A DNA stretch of 64,000 nucleotides, from positions 2,046,001-2,110,000 of the forward strand of contig NZ_OY762229.1 of the NCBI RefSeq assembly GCF_963665355.1, given 5' to 3'. Position numbers and translations under genes: made by a program. Below are positions 26,527 to 35,500 of the stretch, in pieces (within the stretch, counting starts at the first letter, position 1; every line of letters starts with the position of its first letter). This DNA is from an uncultured Desulfobacter sp. (GTDB taxonomy: Bacteria; Desulfobacterota; Desulfobacteria; Desulfobacterales; Desulfobacteraceae). Under the pieces are notes generated by a model, which did not search any database, was not told the origin of the DNA, and saw nothing but the letters and a program-made list of their open reading frames with translations.

Positions 26527-27345
26527 ATGGAAATTAGAGGGAAAGTTGCCCTGGTTCTTGGGGCGGTTAAGGGCATTGGCAAGGGCATTGGGCTGGATTT
26601 TGCCCGGCAGGGGGCAAATTTGATTCTTACCCGCCATGACTGGCCGGATGCCTTTTGTGATATGGAAACAGAATTTGAAAAGACAGGCGCCCCGCACCAT
26701 ATAATTAATGCAGATTTGCGTAAACCCGATGATATAGTCTCTCTGGCAGAATTTATTAATTCCCGGTATGGTCGCCTGGATATTTTGGTCAACAATATCG
26801 AACGCGGCGGATGGCCTGTGGTCCATGGGGCGTATGTCGAAGATCAGTGGGATCTTGAGATTGAGACCACGCTGAAGGCTAAGCGCTGGGTTTTTGAGGC
26901 GATGTTCCCTTTACTTAAGACCGGTGACCATTCTGTTGTTATAAATATTTCTTCTGTTGCAGCCATCACCGGAAGATCAGGGCCTGCTGCCCTGGTCTTC
27001 AACGAGGGGTATTCGGCTGCCAACCGCGGGGTGCGGACTCTTACCGAAACATGGGCCCGGATGGGAGCCCCGTCGGTGCGGGTGAACGAATTGATGCTGG
27101 GCATATTTGAAACCCGCCATGCCCAGGGAACAAGGGGGTGGCGGGAGGTTTTGACGGATGATGAAAAACAGTCCTTGATAAATCATACCCTGACCGGGCG
27201 CACCGGTAGGGTTTCGGATGTTGTTAACGCTGTCAATTTTATTGTCAGGGATGCCCCTTACATGACCGGTGCTGTTTTGCGCATAGACGGCGGGTTTGTT
27301 CTGGGCGGCGCAAAGGTGCCGCCAATGCCCCCGGGTATTGTCTGA
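26527..27345 (+). CDS. SDR-family protein lacking the catalytic lysine
   Basis: A 272-residue Rossmann-fold protein of the short-chain dehydrogenase/reductase family. The nucleotide-binding glycine motif is GAVKGIGKGIG (about 12-22), SSVA contains the catalytic-serine position, and the C-terminal YMTGAVLRIDGGFVLGG is typical. Two canonical sites are changed: the NNAG motif reads NNIERGG, and the YxxxK active site reads YSAANRG, so the lysine is asparagine. It may be a non-catalytic binding protein or use an altered chemistry. The start is ATG 26527, five bases after the upstream YkgJ-like gene. Confidence 0.88.
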   Translation: MEIRGKVALVLGAVKGIGKGIGLDFARQGANLILTRHDWPDAFCDMETEFEKTGAPHHIINADLRKPDDIVSLAEFINSRYGRLDILVNNIERGGWPVVHGAYVEDQWDLEIETTLKAKRWVFEAMFPLLKTGDHSVVINISSVAAITGRSGPAALVFNEGYSAANRGVRTLTETWARMGAPSVRVNELMLGIFETRHAQGTRGWREVLTDDEKQSLINHTLTGRTGRVSDVVNAVNFIVRDAPYMTGAVLRIDGGFVLGGAKVPPMPPGIV

Positions 27346-27540
27346 GAATTAATGAATAACCTTTCCGGCCCCGGGCTTGATGCTTGTGCCGGGGCGCAAA
27401 TTTAGAAAAATTGAACAAAACAATCAATTTTTTTGAATATGTTCTTTTGGCAAATCTGTCGGCGTGATATAAATGTTCCCCATGGTACATATGCTTAAAA
27501 TTTTCCGCGTTCCTGGGACGTTCACGATAGGCAGGAGGTT

Positions 27541-28452
27541 ATGCTATTGACATTAAGGCAACTTGAGCTGTTTCTTGCACTTGTAAAAACACCTCATTTA
27601 AGTCAGGTGGCCAAGGATTTCGGTCTGACCCAGTCAGCCGTATCCATGGCCATAAAATCCCTTGAAGAAACTCTAGGAAAACAATTATTTGACCGCATCC
27701 ACAAGAGGCTGGTGGTCAATGAAAACGGGCGCTATTTTTTCAGGATGGTGGATCCCCTTGTTTTTGGTCTTCGGGAGAGTGAAACCATGTTCAGGGATCA
27801 GGATCTGGTGGGGCATATCAAGGTGGGGGCCAGTTCATCCATTGCCAACTACATCCTGCCCCAGATTATTTATGAATTTGCCGAACTGTATGAAGGGGTC
27901 CGTGTGGAAAAAATAACCGGCAACACCATAGAGATCGGCAGGCTCATTGAAGAGGGGGATGTAGATATCGGGTTTGTGGAAGCAGACTACAACAGCCCCG
28001 AGATTGAACGGGAGGTGCTGGGGCTTGATGAGCTTTATGTGGTGACAGGTGATCCGGATCTTGTCCGGGATGAAGATTACCGCATGGATGAGCTTTTATC
28101 AAAGCGCTGGATTCTCCGGGAGGAGGGGTCGGGCACCCGGGAGGTTTTCCTTTATTATATAGAGAAATATAAAAAACGGTTTAAGCCCTTTTTGGAAGTG
28201 GGCCATACTGAAGCAGTAAAGTCTGTGCTTGGAAACAAAGGGGCGGTCAGCTGTCTGTCCAGGATTTCCGTAATGAACGAACTTTTGTCCGGACAGCTGT
28301 TTCGTCTCAAAATCAAAGATTTTAAATTTTCCCGGTCCTTTTACACGATCTGGCATAAGGATAAATATTTTTCATCTGTTCTTCAGGAATTCATCTATTA
28401 TACAAAAGAGCGCTATAAGGCGGTATACGAAAATCAGGTCCACGCCCATTAA
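27541..28452 (+). CDS. LysR-family transcriptional regulator
   Basis: A 303-residue LysR regulator. The N-terminal winged helix-turn-helix has LRQLELFLALVKTPHLSQVA and the recognition part LTQSAVSMAIKSLEETLGK (about residues 30-50). The effector-binding domain follows from about 90 (GHIKVGASSSIANYILP). The ATG at 27541 is preceded by GGAGG (27534-27538) at a short spacing. It converges with pta and overlaps its end by four bases. The preceding 195 bp include GGGGCCGGAAAG-like GC-rich arms around CCTTTCCGGCCCCGGGCTTG that could be a terminator for the SDR gene. The target genes and effector are unknown; the form resembles CysB/CbbR-like selenate-sulfate or carbon regulators only in general. 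Confidence 0.92.
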   Translation: MLLTLRQLELFLALVKTPHLSQVAKDFGLTQSAVSMAIKSLEETLGKQLFDRIHKRLVVNENGRYFFRMVDPLVFGLRESETMFRDQDLVGHIKVGASSSIANYILPQIIYEFAELYEGVRVEKITGNTIEIGRLIEEGDVDIGFVEADYNSPEIEREVLGLDELYVVTGDPDLVRDEDYRMDELLSKRWILREEGSGTREVFLYYIEKYKKRFKPFLEVGHTEAVKSVLGNKGAVSCLSRISVMNELLSGQLFRLKIKDFKFSRSFYTIWHKDKYFSSVLQEFIYYTKERYKAVYENQVHAH

Positions 28453-30557
28453 CTCTTTCTTTTCCAATCCTGTTCGGCGGCCTGGATGGCTGTGATTGCC
28501 ACGGTGTTGATGATATCGGTTACAAGACATCCCCGGCTTAGGTCGTTTACAGGTTTGTTCAAGCCCTGCAGCGTCGGACCTACGGCTACGGCGTTGGATG
28601 AGCGCTGTACAGCCTTGTAGGTATTGTTTCCTGTGTTGAGGTCCGGAAAAATAAAAACAGTGGCTTTTCCGGCCACAGGAGAGTCTGGCATTTTGGTTTT
28701 TGCCACATCGGGTTCTATGGCTGCATCATACTGGATGGGACCTTCAATGAGCAAGTCCGGACGTTTCTGCTTGACGATCAGGGTGGCTTCCCTGACCTTG
28801 TCAACATCCTTGCCTTTGCCCGATGTCCCCGTGGAATATGAAAGCATGGCGATTCTTGGTTCGATGTCAAACATTTTTACGGTTTCCGCCGAGGTGATGG
28901 CAATTTCCGACAGTTGTTCCGCGTTGGGATCCGGATTGATGGCGCAGTCGCCGTAGGCTAACACCCTGTGGGGCAGGCACATGAAGAAGAGTCCCGATAC
29001 AGGGGTCTGCGGATTTTTGGCTTTAATGATTTCAAAAGATGGTATGATGGTGGCTGCAGTGCTGTGCACAGCACCCGATACCATACCGTCTACATCATTC
29101 ATATGCACCATCATGGTGCCGAAGTAGTTGACGTCCGTTACCCGGTCCCGGGCATTTTCGATGGTCATGCCCTTGTGCTTTCTTAAATCGCAGTAAACCT
29201 GGGCATACATCTCTAACAGTTCGGATTTTTCAGGGTTGATGATTTCAAACCCGTTCATGCGCAGGCCAAGTTTTCTGATTTTCTGACGGATCTTTTTTTC
29301 ATCGCCAAGGAGGGTGATGTCCGCGATTCCACGCCGCAGTATGGTTTCAGTTGCACGCAATATGCGGTCCTCATCTCCTTCGGGCAGCACGATCCGTTTT
29401 TTGAATATCCGGGCTTTCCGTATCAGTTCGTATTCGAACATCTTGGGTGTCATAATGGTGGTGTCCGTGGTGATGACTTTATCCATCATTTTGTCGATGT
29501 CCACATGCTGTTCAAACAGTGCCAGGGTCCGGGTGATTTTTCTGTCATCATACGGGGAAATCATGCTCTGGATTTTTTGTACGCTGACTGCGGTGGGAAA
29601 CGTGTTTTCTTTGACGCTGAGTACGGGCACAGCATCGGGGATGCCTTTGATGAGTTCCCACACCGGCCCTTCGGGGATGAGGCCGCCGGTCAGAATGATG
29701 CCCGAAACATTTTCCACGGAATCCGAAGACAGGGCTGCCATGCATCCCACTATGACATCGGCCCTGTCTCCCGGAGTGATGATCAAAGTGCCGTGGTCAA
29801 TTCTGCTTAACAGGTTGGTCAGCTGCATGGCTGCAACGGTAAATCCCCGGGCATGGCGATAGATCTGGTCGTTTCCAAGAAGTACCTTTGCACCCAGGGC
29901 GCTTGCAATTTCTGCAATGGTCGGGTTGGCCAGTGTCTCCTCTTCGGGGACAGCATATATGACCTGATCGGGGAATAACCCTGTTTTTCTAAAATAATCA
30001 ATAATGTGGGGATGGTCGGCAGGGGGCACGCGGTTGATTATGGTGCCCAGGATGTGACATCCCTTGCTTTGCAGGGAATCCAAGGTCATGCCGGTGAGTG
30101 TGGCTGCCTCTTCCATGGATTTGTTGTGGGCGTCCGCCACCAGGAGTACGGGGCTGTTCAGGTTCTGGATAATGGTGGCATTGATGTCGAATTCCACACC
30201 TGTGGTGGAGGATACGAAATCTGTTCCCTCGCACAGAATAAAGCTGCACCTCTCCTTGGCGTCATTGTATTTTTCGATTATTTTTTCAAGCAGCTCGTCT
30301 TTTTTACCATGGCTTAACAGCTGGTCCGCCTCGGTCCGGGTGACGCCGTACATGGTCCCATAGGGCCGGTCAAGGTTATATTGGCTGGACATCAGTTCAA
30401 TATCCTGATCCCAGGCTTCTTCGGGGTCAGTGGTGATGATGGGTCTGAAAAATCCCACGCAGTCCAGTTTTCGAAAAAGCATTTCCATTACGCCCAGCGC
30501 AATGGCTGACTTGCCGGCTCCCGCCTGGGTGGCGGTGATATATAGACCGCTTGACAT
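28449..30557 (-). CDS. pta: Phosphate acetyltransferase (long form)
   Basis: Pta interconverts acetyl-CoA and acetyl phosphate, linking to acetate use or ATP formation. The 702 residues comprise an N-terminal P-loop domain related to BioD/CobQ (ITATQAGAGKSAIALG at about 6-21), a central DRTGG domain, and the C-terminal catalytic PTA domain from about 370, with KARIFKKRIVLPEGDEDRIL and later SYSTGTSGKG. I choose ATG 30557 because GGGGAG lies seven bases upstream; the in-frame ATG at 30683 would add 42 residues with no family similarity. The stop overlaps the facing LysR gene by four bases. An ackA gene is not in the window. Confidence 0.95.
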   Translation of the reverse strand: MSSGLYITATQAGAGKSAIALGVMEMLFRKLDCVGFFRPIITTDPEEAWDQDIELMSSQYNLDRPYGTMYGVTRTEADQLLSHGKKDELLEKIIEKYNDAKERCSFILCEGTDFVSSTTGVEFDINATIIQNLNSPVLLVADAHNKSMEEAATLTGMTLDSLQSKGCHILGTIINRVPPADHPHIIDYFRKTGLFPDQVIYAVPEEETLANPTIAEIASALGAKVLLGNDQIYRHARGFTVAAMQLTNLLSRIDHGTLIITPGDRADVIVGCMAALSSDSVENVSGIILTGGLIPEGPVWELIKGIPDAVPVLSVKENTFPTAVSVQKIQSMISPYDDRKITRTLALFEQHVDIDKMMDKVITTDTTIMTPKMFEYELIRKARIFKKRIVLPEGDEDRILRATETILRRGIADITLLGDEKKIRQKIRKLGLRMNGFEIINPEKSELLEMYAQVYCDLRKHKGMTIENARDRVTDVNYFGTMMVHMNDVDGMVSGAVHSTAATIIPSFEIIKAKNPQTPVSGLFFMCLPHRVLAYGDCAINPDPNAEQLSEIAITSAETVKMFDIEPRIAMLSYSTGTSGKGKDVDKVREATLIVKQKRPDLLIEGPIQYDAAIEPDVAKTKMPDSPVAGKATVFIFPDLNTGNNTYKAVQRSSNAVAVGPTLQGLNKPVNDLSRGCLVTDIINTVAITAIQAAEQDWKRKS

Positions 30558-30626
30558 TGAGTTTCTCCCCTCAATATTTGGTTTATGATTCTGATAGAAG
30601 AAGCGTTTAATGAAAGATTTTAGAAT

Positions 30627-30717
30627 AACAGCCATGGGCTGATGTGATATATCAGCTGCCAGGTCCAAACCACAACAAAACATGAAAGTAACTCAGTAGC
30701 TTATTGGTACTTTCATA
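30627..30717 (+). repeat. Dispersed 91 bp repeat, copy 1
   Basis: Begins AACAGCCATGGGCTGA and ends with the 9-base inverted repeat ATGAAAGTA...TACTTTCAT. It is 91 bases long, exactly like copy 3 at 63805-63895 (opposite strand), with its last third nearly identical to that copy. Part of it is also at 59203-59234. It lies upstream of pta, between pta and a YkgJ-like gene. Confidence 0.75.
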
Positions 30718-30765
30718 ATTAAATAAAGGATTGTAATTGAGCTGTCAAGGCGTCTTTGGGTTGCG

Positions 30766-31350
30766 TTATCGCTGCGGGGGTGAATCTGCAAGGATTTGTG
30801 CAATGGTTTTTTTGATTTTTTCTGTTTTACCTGTCTGCTGTCTGAAATTCATTTCTATAACAGCCATCTGTTTATAAAATGGGGTCCGGTCAAAAGGAAT
30901 GTATGTCCGTGTGTCAAATTTTCCGGCATCACAACCTGGTCCTTTTATGACATTGAATCCAGGTTTGTGAAGTTCATGGGGCAGTCCGTGTAGCCGGCAG
31001 ATCATTGGTCTGAAGTGGTAGAGGCTGCAACGATCCGTTTTGAGCAGGGGGCAGGGAAGTTTTCTGGATGTCGGCCGGTTGTGGTTTTCTGCGGGTTGCT
31101 CAAAGGTTTGGCGGCAGTATTCCCGACTCAGTGCCAACACATGCTCCTGGTCTTTAACGGGTAATGTCTGAAATCCAAATTGCAGAAAAGATACTTCTGC
31201 ATGGGTGTGGTGAAAGAAAAGAGACAAACAGCAGTTGTCTTCGCAACCGTTGCACTGAAACCCATAACGCTTTGCAACCTGATCCCACGCGCAGTCCATG
31301 TCATGGTAAAGCTGGGTCAGGGGGAGAAAATATTCCGGTATTTCTGTCAT
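30766..31350 (-). CDS. YkgJ-family cysteine cluster protein
   Basis: A 194-residue protein with the YkgJ cysteine signature: CNGCEDNCC at about 33-41, CPLLKTDRCSLYHFRPMIC at about 99-117 and HGLP directly after. These residues probably bind zinc or an iron-sulfur cluster; the biochemical role is unknown. It starts at ATG 31350, and dgt-like 31368-32459 ends 17 bases upstream, so the two probably form an operon with the HD protein first. Confidence 0.85.
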   Translation of the reverse strand: MTEIPEYFLPLTQLYHDMDCAWDQVAKRYGFQCNGCEDNCCLSLFFHHTHAEVSFLQFGFQTLPVKDQEHVLALSREYCRQTFEQPAENHNRPTSRKLPCPLLKTDRCSLYHFRPMICRLHGLPHELHKPGFNVIKGPGCDAGKFDTRTYIPFDRTPFYKQMAVIEMNFRQQTGKTEKIKKTIAQILADSPPQR

Positions 31351-31367
31351 GGTGATAATGTGCCCTT

Positions 31368-32459
31368 TTATACCAGAGGGTTTGGGAAAAACAGACGGGC
31401 GTAAAGTTTAAGTGCGTACCGGTCTGTCATGGAGGCAATGACATCGCATACGGAGCGGTTCAGTGTGCTTGTAGCTGAATCCCAGGGCGCCATTTCCATT
31501 TTCTCCAGCTCTTTTTGCATCTCATCGGGATTTTCCATGAAATAGTTGTAAAGACCGATAATTACTTTTTTTGCCTTTACAAATTCTCCGTGAACCGCAG
31601 GAGAGCGGTATACCTTTTCAAAGAGAAATTTTCTTAGAACCGTCATGGCTTCCATTGTCTCTCGGCCCATGTCTAAAATAAACTCTCCGTTTTTTGGCCC
31701 GCTGTTGTAAACCAGCTGTTCCATCATTGTAGACGCCCGGGCAGAGTGGGTCGTGCCAAGCTTTTGGATGCAGATGTCCGGCACATCGTCCCTGGAGATC
31801 ACTTTGCCGCGCAAAGCATCATCGAGATCGTGGTTCAGGTAGGCAATGATGTCTGCTATACGGACAATCCGTCCTTCAATGGTGGATGCGGTTTCGCCGA
31901 GGGTGGCCGGAATGATATTGCCAAATCCCTTGGAGTGTTTGAGAATACCGTCTCTGACCTGGTTTGTGAGATTCAGGCCCTTGCCTTTGTTTTCTAACAC
32001 ATCCACGACTCTCAGGCTTTGATCGGAATGGGTAAAGCGGGAGGTGTGTATCTGGATCAGAGCGGTTTCTCCGGCGTGACCAAAAGGTGTATGTCCTAAA
32101 TCATGGCCAAGGGCAACGGCTTCGGCAAGATCCTCATTCAGGCGCATGGCCCGGGCAATATTTCTTGCCGTCTCAGAAACTTCAAAGGTATGAGTGAGCC
32201 GTGTTCGGTAATGGTCGCCCAAAGGGGATAAAAATACCTGGGTTTTGTATTTTAATCGTCTGAAAGCATTGGAATATACAATCCGGTCCCGGTCCAGCTG
32301 GAAGGGGGTTCTGATTTTGCAATGAACAACTTCAGAATGACGGCGTTCGGCGATGGTGCTTGGCGTGCCATATCTTGACAGGAAATTGTGCTCCCGTTCC
32401 TGGAAGATTTCCCGGATACTGGGTGTTTGCTCTATTTTGGGGTTTTTTGTATTCATCAA
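31368..32459 (-). CDS. dgt: Deoxyguanosinetriphosphate triphosphohydrolase-like protein
   Basis: A 363-residue HD-domain enzyme of the dGTPase-like family, which splits dNTPs into nucleoside and triphosphate. The signature residues are RRLKYKTQVF, the metal-binding H in TRLTHTFEV (about 87-95), HD in ALGHDLGHTPFGHAGE (about 117-132) and a later D in IVRIADIIAYLNHDLDD. A dGTPase role in dNTP pool control or phage limitation is known for the family. Two Met codons open the frame; ATG 32456 is equally possible. It precedes a YkgJ-like gene by 17 bases. Confidence 0.9.
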   Translation of the reverse strand: MMNTKNPKIEQTPSIREIFQEREHNFLSRYGTPSTIAERRHSEVVHCKIRTPFQLDRDRIVYSNAFRRLKYKTQVFLSPLGDHYRTRLTHTFEVSETARNIARAMRLNEDLAEAVALGHDLGHTPFGHAGETALIQIHTSRFTHSDQSLRVVDVLENKGKGLNLTNQVRDGILKHSKGFGNIIPATLGETASTIEGRIVRIADIIAYLNHDLDDALRGKVISRDDVPDICIQKLGTTHSARASTMMEQLVYNSGPKNGEFILDMGRETMEAMTVLRKFLFEKVYRSPAVHGEFVKAKKVIIGLYNYFMENPDEMQKELEKMEMAPWDSATSTLNRSVCDVIASMTDRYALKLYARLFFPNPLV

Positions 32460-32539
32460 AACAGTATTGAAATAAAATAAAAATCAAAATAAATACAGCT
32501 TTTAACAAAAAAAACACGCATAAGAAAAGGAGTTTCTTT

Positions 32540-33085
32540 TTGGATTATTCGTTTTTTATGGATCAGGCCCTTGAACAAGCCCGCATAGCTTATGGGCAAG
32601 GGCAGTTCCCTGTCGGGTGCGTGATTGTGCAAGACGGGCAGGTGATCGCCTCTGGGGCCAGATCCGGAACTTCAGGGAAGGGATCTTTTTTTAGCGAAAT
32701 TGACCACGCAGAAATACGTGCCCTTAAATCCCTTGAGTCGTCGGATATTCGATTTATCCCTGAACGGGCGGTTTTGTTTTGCACCATGGAGCCCTGTCTC
32801 ATGTGTTTTGCCGCAATTATTCTGGCGGGTATCCGGACCGTCGTATTTGCCTATGAAGATGTAATGGGAGGGGGAACCGGCATGGATCGGCAGCTCCTGA
32901 GGCCTCTTTATAGGGACGCCCAGATAAAGGTAATTCCCCATGTGCTGCGTAAAAAAAGCCTTGACCTTTTTTATAATTTCTTTAATAAAGATGCTAACTT
33001 ATACTGGAAAGACAGTCTTTTGGAATCTTATACGCTTGATCAATGGCATAGGTCAGAAAAGCGTAATTTAGAAGCAGAAAAATAG
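32540..33085 (+). CDS. Nucleoside/tRNA adenosine deaminase-like protein
   Basis: A 181-residue zinc-dependent cytidine-deaminase-fold protein. The zinc site is HAE (in DHAEIRAL, about 56-58) and EPCLMC (in CTMEPCLMCFAAI, about 84-89). The general form is that of TadA, which makes inosine at the tRNA wobble base, but the spacing and C-terminal extension (from about 130) differ, so a free nucleoside or base substrate is possible. The start is TTG 32540, with AAAAGGAG seven bases upstream; the first ATG, 18 bases later, has no suitable Shine-Dalgarno. It diverges from the dGTPase-like gene. Confidence 0.82.
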   Translation: MDYSFFMDQALEQARIAYGQGQFPVGCVIVQDGQVIASGARSGTSGKGSFFSEIDHAEIRALKSLESSDIRFIPERAVLFCTMEPCLMCFAAIILAGIRTVVFAYEDVMGGGTGMDRQLLRPLYRDAQIKVIPHVLRKKSLDLFYNFFNKDANLYWKDSLLESYTLDQWHRSEKRNLEAEK

Positions 33086-33088
33086 TTC

Positions 33089-33117
33089 TTGATTAGTGTG
33101 ACTAATATATATATAAT
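33089..33117 (+). promoter_or_regulatory. Sigma-70 promoter for infC
   Basis: TTGATT at 33089-33094, a 17-base spacer and TATAAT at 33112-33117. It lies about 60 bases before the infC start and overlaps the end of the deaminase gene. Confidence 0.65.
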
Positions 33118-33178
33118 TGCAAGGTTAAGCTTGTTATATTGACATGGTTATAATTTTATGCTGCGGCGGGAGGTTAAA

Positions 33179-33703
33179 ATATCTACTAAGCGAGTTAAGC
33201 AGGATCAGACAAGAGTGAATAAAGGGATCAGAGCCACTGAGATTCGGGTTATCGGTTCTGATGGTGGGCAGATAGGCATTGTATCGGTTGCTGAGGCGCT
33301 GCGTATTGCTGAAAGCGAAGAATTGGATCTGGTTGAGGTATCTCCGGATGCTAAGCCTCCTGTCTGTAAAATAATGGATCATGGAAAGTATAAGTACGAG
33401 CTGACTAAGAAAAAGCAGGAAGCTAAAAGGAAGCAAAAAAGTGTTCAGATTAAGGAGATTAAGGTTCGTCCCAAAACAGACGACCATGATCTTGAAACCA
33501 AAGTCCGGCACGTAGAAAAGTTTATTTCCGGTGGTGACAAGGTGAAGATCACACTTGTTTTCCGGGGGCGTGAATTCATGCTCAAGGAACAGGCCAACGC
33601 CATTTTGGAAAAAATAATGGAGATGACCAAAGACTTTGCTCTGGTTGAGCAGACCCCCAAATATGAAGGGCGGGTCATTACCATGCTGCTGGGTCCAAAA
33701 TAA
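33179..33703 (+). CDS. infC: Translation initiation factor IF-3
   Basis: IF-3 keeps ribosomal subunits apart and checks the initiator codon. The family body begins TRVNKGIRATEIRVIG and ends VEQTPKYEGRVITMLLGPK, normal for a protein of about 174 residues. I place the start at ATA 33179, because GGGAGG (33168-33173) is five bases upstream. The in-frame ATG at 33158 lies before that Shine-Dalgarno and would add seven residues. Rare start codons (AUU, AUC, AUA) are the known basis of infC autocontrol. rpmI and rplT follow in the order known from most bacteria. Confidence 0.93.
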   Translation: MSTKRVKQDQTRVNKGIRATEIRVIGSDGGQIGIVSVAEALRIAESEELDLVEVSPDAKPPVCKIMDHGKYKYELTKKKQEAKRKQKSVQIKEIKVRPKTDDHDLETKVRHVEKFISGGDKVKITLVFRGREFMLKEQANAILEKIMEMTKDFALVEQTPKYEGRVITMLLGPK

Positions 33704-33831
33704 TCACCGGTTAGCTGTTTTAAATTTTTTTAAAGAGTTTCGGTGTCAAAGGGATATTTACGTATGGTGGTATATCGTGTATATACCGCCTTTAGTTTTT
33801 ATAATATTGTGAACCTTCAGGAGATTTAATT

Positions 33832-34029
33832 ATGCCAAAAATTAAAACATGCCGTGCGGCTGCCAAGCGGTTTGAAAAAACCGGGTCAGGCAAATACAAA
33901 TTCCGCAAAGCCAATGCCAGTCACATTCTGACCAAAAAGACCACCAAACGGAAGAGAAGTCTTCGTCAGCCCCAGATTGTCGCAGGCTGTGATATGAAAG
34001 AAGTTCGCCGGATGCTGCCTTACGGCTAA
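33832..34029 (+). CDS. rpmI: Ribosomal protein bL35
   Basis: The 65-residue basic protein of the large subunit starts [20 protein letters not shown] and carries the usual [14 protein letters not shown]. It begins at ATG 33832 with CAGGAG seven bases upstream. It lies between infC and rplT. The 128 bp after infC hold a possible hairpin around GGTGGTATATCGTGTATATACCGCC (33763-33787), whose arms pair; this may be part of L20-type control, which is inference. Confidence 0.97.
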   Translation: MPKIKTCRAAAKRFEKTGSGKYKFRKANASHILTKKTTKRKRSLRQPQIVAGCDMKEVRRMLPYG

Positions 34030-34117
34030 TCGATCTTGGCGGTGTTTTTAAAAATATTGACATGAAAACCGGCCAATGTACCGGTTGGCTGATGGTAGAA
34101 CAAGGAGTGTAGATCAA

Positions 34118-34471
34118 ATGAGAGTTAAAAGAGGGTTTAAGGCAAGACGGCGCCGCAACAAAGTGCTCCAGTTGGCAAAGGGTTTCAGGGGTGGAAGAAG
34201 TAAGCTTTATAGAACAGCTGCAGATGCGGTGGATAAAGCATTAATGTATGCTTTCCGGGACCGGCGGGCAAGAAAAAGAGATTTCAGAAAATTGTGGATT
34301 GTACGTATTAACGCCGGTGCGCGGATGAATGAGTTGTCCTATTCCCGGTTCATGAACGGATTAAAGCTGGCCGGCAGTGAACTGGACAGAAAAGTTCTGG
34401 CCGATCTGGCTGTATCCGATCCCGCGGGTTTTTCCCAACTGGCTGTCCAGGCATCTGCCAAACTGAACTAA
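34118..34471 (+). CDS. rplT: Ribosomal protein bL20
   Basis: A 117-residue large-subunit protein, needed early in assembly. The sequence [20 protein letters not shown] is the family start, so ATG 34118 (with AAGGAG at 34102-34107) is the true start. The frame open from 34076 adds 14 residues without similarity. It follows rpmI and precedes pheS by 19 bases. Confidence 0.97.
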   Translation: MRVKRGFKARRRRNKVLQLAKGFRGGRSKLYRTAADAVDKALMYAFRDRRARKRDFRKLWIVRINAGARMNELSYSRFMNGLKLAGSELDRKVLADLAVSDPAGFSQLAVQASAKLN

Positions 34472-34490
34472 AGTTATTTTCGGGGGAACC

Positions 34491-35498
34491 TTGCAAAACA
34501 ATCTCGAAGACATTGAAAAACAGGCCCTGGAACAAATCAGCGCGGCAGACTCAAGGGATGTCCTTGAGTCTGTATCTATTCATTTTCTCGGCCGCAAAGG
34601 GGTGCTTACCTCCTTTTTGCGCAATATTCCATCCCTTCCGGTGGATGAACGACCTGGGGCGGGGAAAAATGGTAATCTGCTCAAGGTAAAGCTTGAAAGT
34701 GCGGTAAGGCAGGCCCAGTCTGTTTTGGACGCCAGTGCAGCAGGGGGTGCGGAAGGTATTGATATCACGTTGCCCGGGCGAATGGTGAAAAAGGGCGCTC
34801 TTCATCCCATCACCCAGGTGATTGATGAGATCTGCGGTATCTTTCTGAGGTTAGGTTTTGACATTGCCGAAGGTCCGGAGGTTGAAACCGATTATTATAA
34901 CTTCGAGGCCCTGAATATTCCCAAGTATCATCCGGCCAGGGACATGCAGGATACGTTTTATGTATCTGAAAATATCGTTTTGAGAACCCATACATCGGGT
35001 TCCCAGCCCCGGGTGATGGAGAAAAGTGAACCGCCTGTGCGCATTATTTCTCCGGGCAAGGTGTTTCGCTGTGATTCGGATTTGACTCATACCCCCATGT
35101 TTCATCAGGTCGAAGGTCTGATGGTGGATGAAAATGTCTCCTTTGGGGATCTTAAAGGGGTTCTGACTACTTTTGTTCAGCAGTTTTTCGATAAGGATAC
35201 TTCGCTGCGGTTCAGACCCAGTTTTTTCCCCTTTACCGAGCCCAGTGCGGAGGTTGATATCCGTTGCGTCATGTGCAAGGGCAAAGGCTGCCGGGTCTGT
35301 TCGAATACCGGCTGGATTGAAATTCTGGGATCCGGCATGGTTCACCCGGCTGTGTTTGAGAATGTTGGTTATGATACCCAAAAGTATACGGGGTTTGCCT
35401 TTGGCCTTGGTATGGAGAGGGTTGCCATGCTCAAGTACGGAATTGATGATATCAGAAAATATTTCGAAAACGATGTGCGTTTTCTAGGGCAGTTCTAA
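34491..35498 (+). CDS. pheS: Phenylalanyl-tRNA synthetase, alpha subunit
   Basis: PheS is the catalytic subunit of the PheS2-PheT2 enzyme. The 335 residues hold an N-terminal coiled coil (1-90) and a class II core with motif 2 (FHQVEGLMVDENVSF) and motif 3 (GFAFGLGMERVAMLKYGI). A four-cysteine region (CVMCKGKGCRVC) near 260-272 may bind a metal, as in a subset of PheS proteins. The start is TTG 34491 after CGGGGGA; no better start lies near. pheT follows after two bases. Confidence 0.96.
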   Translation: MQNNLEDIEKQALEQISAADSRDVLESVSIHFLGRKGVLTSFLRNIPSLPVDERPGAGKNGNLLKVKLESAVRQAQSVLDASAAGGAEGIDITLPGRMVKKGALHPITQVIDEICGIFLRLGFDIAEGPEVETDYYNFEALNIPKYHPARDMQDTFYVSENIVLRTHTSGSQPRVMEKSEPPVRIISPGKVFRCDSDLTHTPMFHQVEGLMVDENVSFGDLKGVLTTFVQQFFDKDTSLRFRPSFFPFTEPSAEVDIRCVMCKGKGCRVCSNTGWIEILGSGMVHPAVFENVGYDTQKYTGFAFGLGMERVAMLKYGIDDIRKYFENDVRFLGQF

Positions 35499-35500
35499 TT

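Noticed and set aside
30558-30683. 42-residue N-terminal extension of Pta
   Set aside because: The extension has no family similarity, reaches into the dispersed repeat, and the downstream ATG has a good Shine-Dalgarno.
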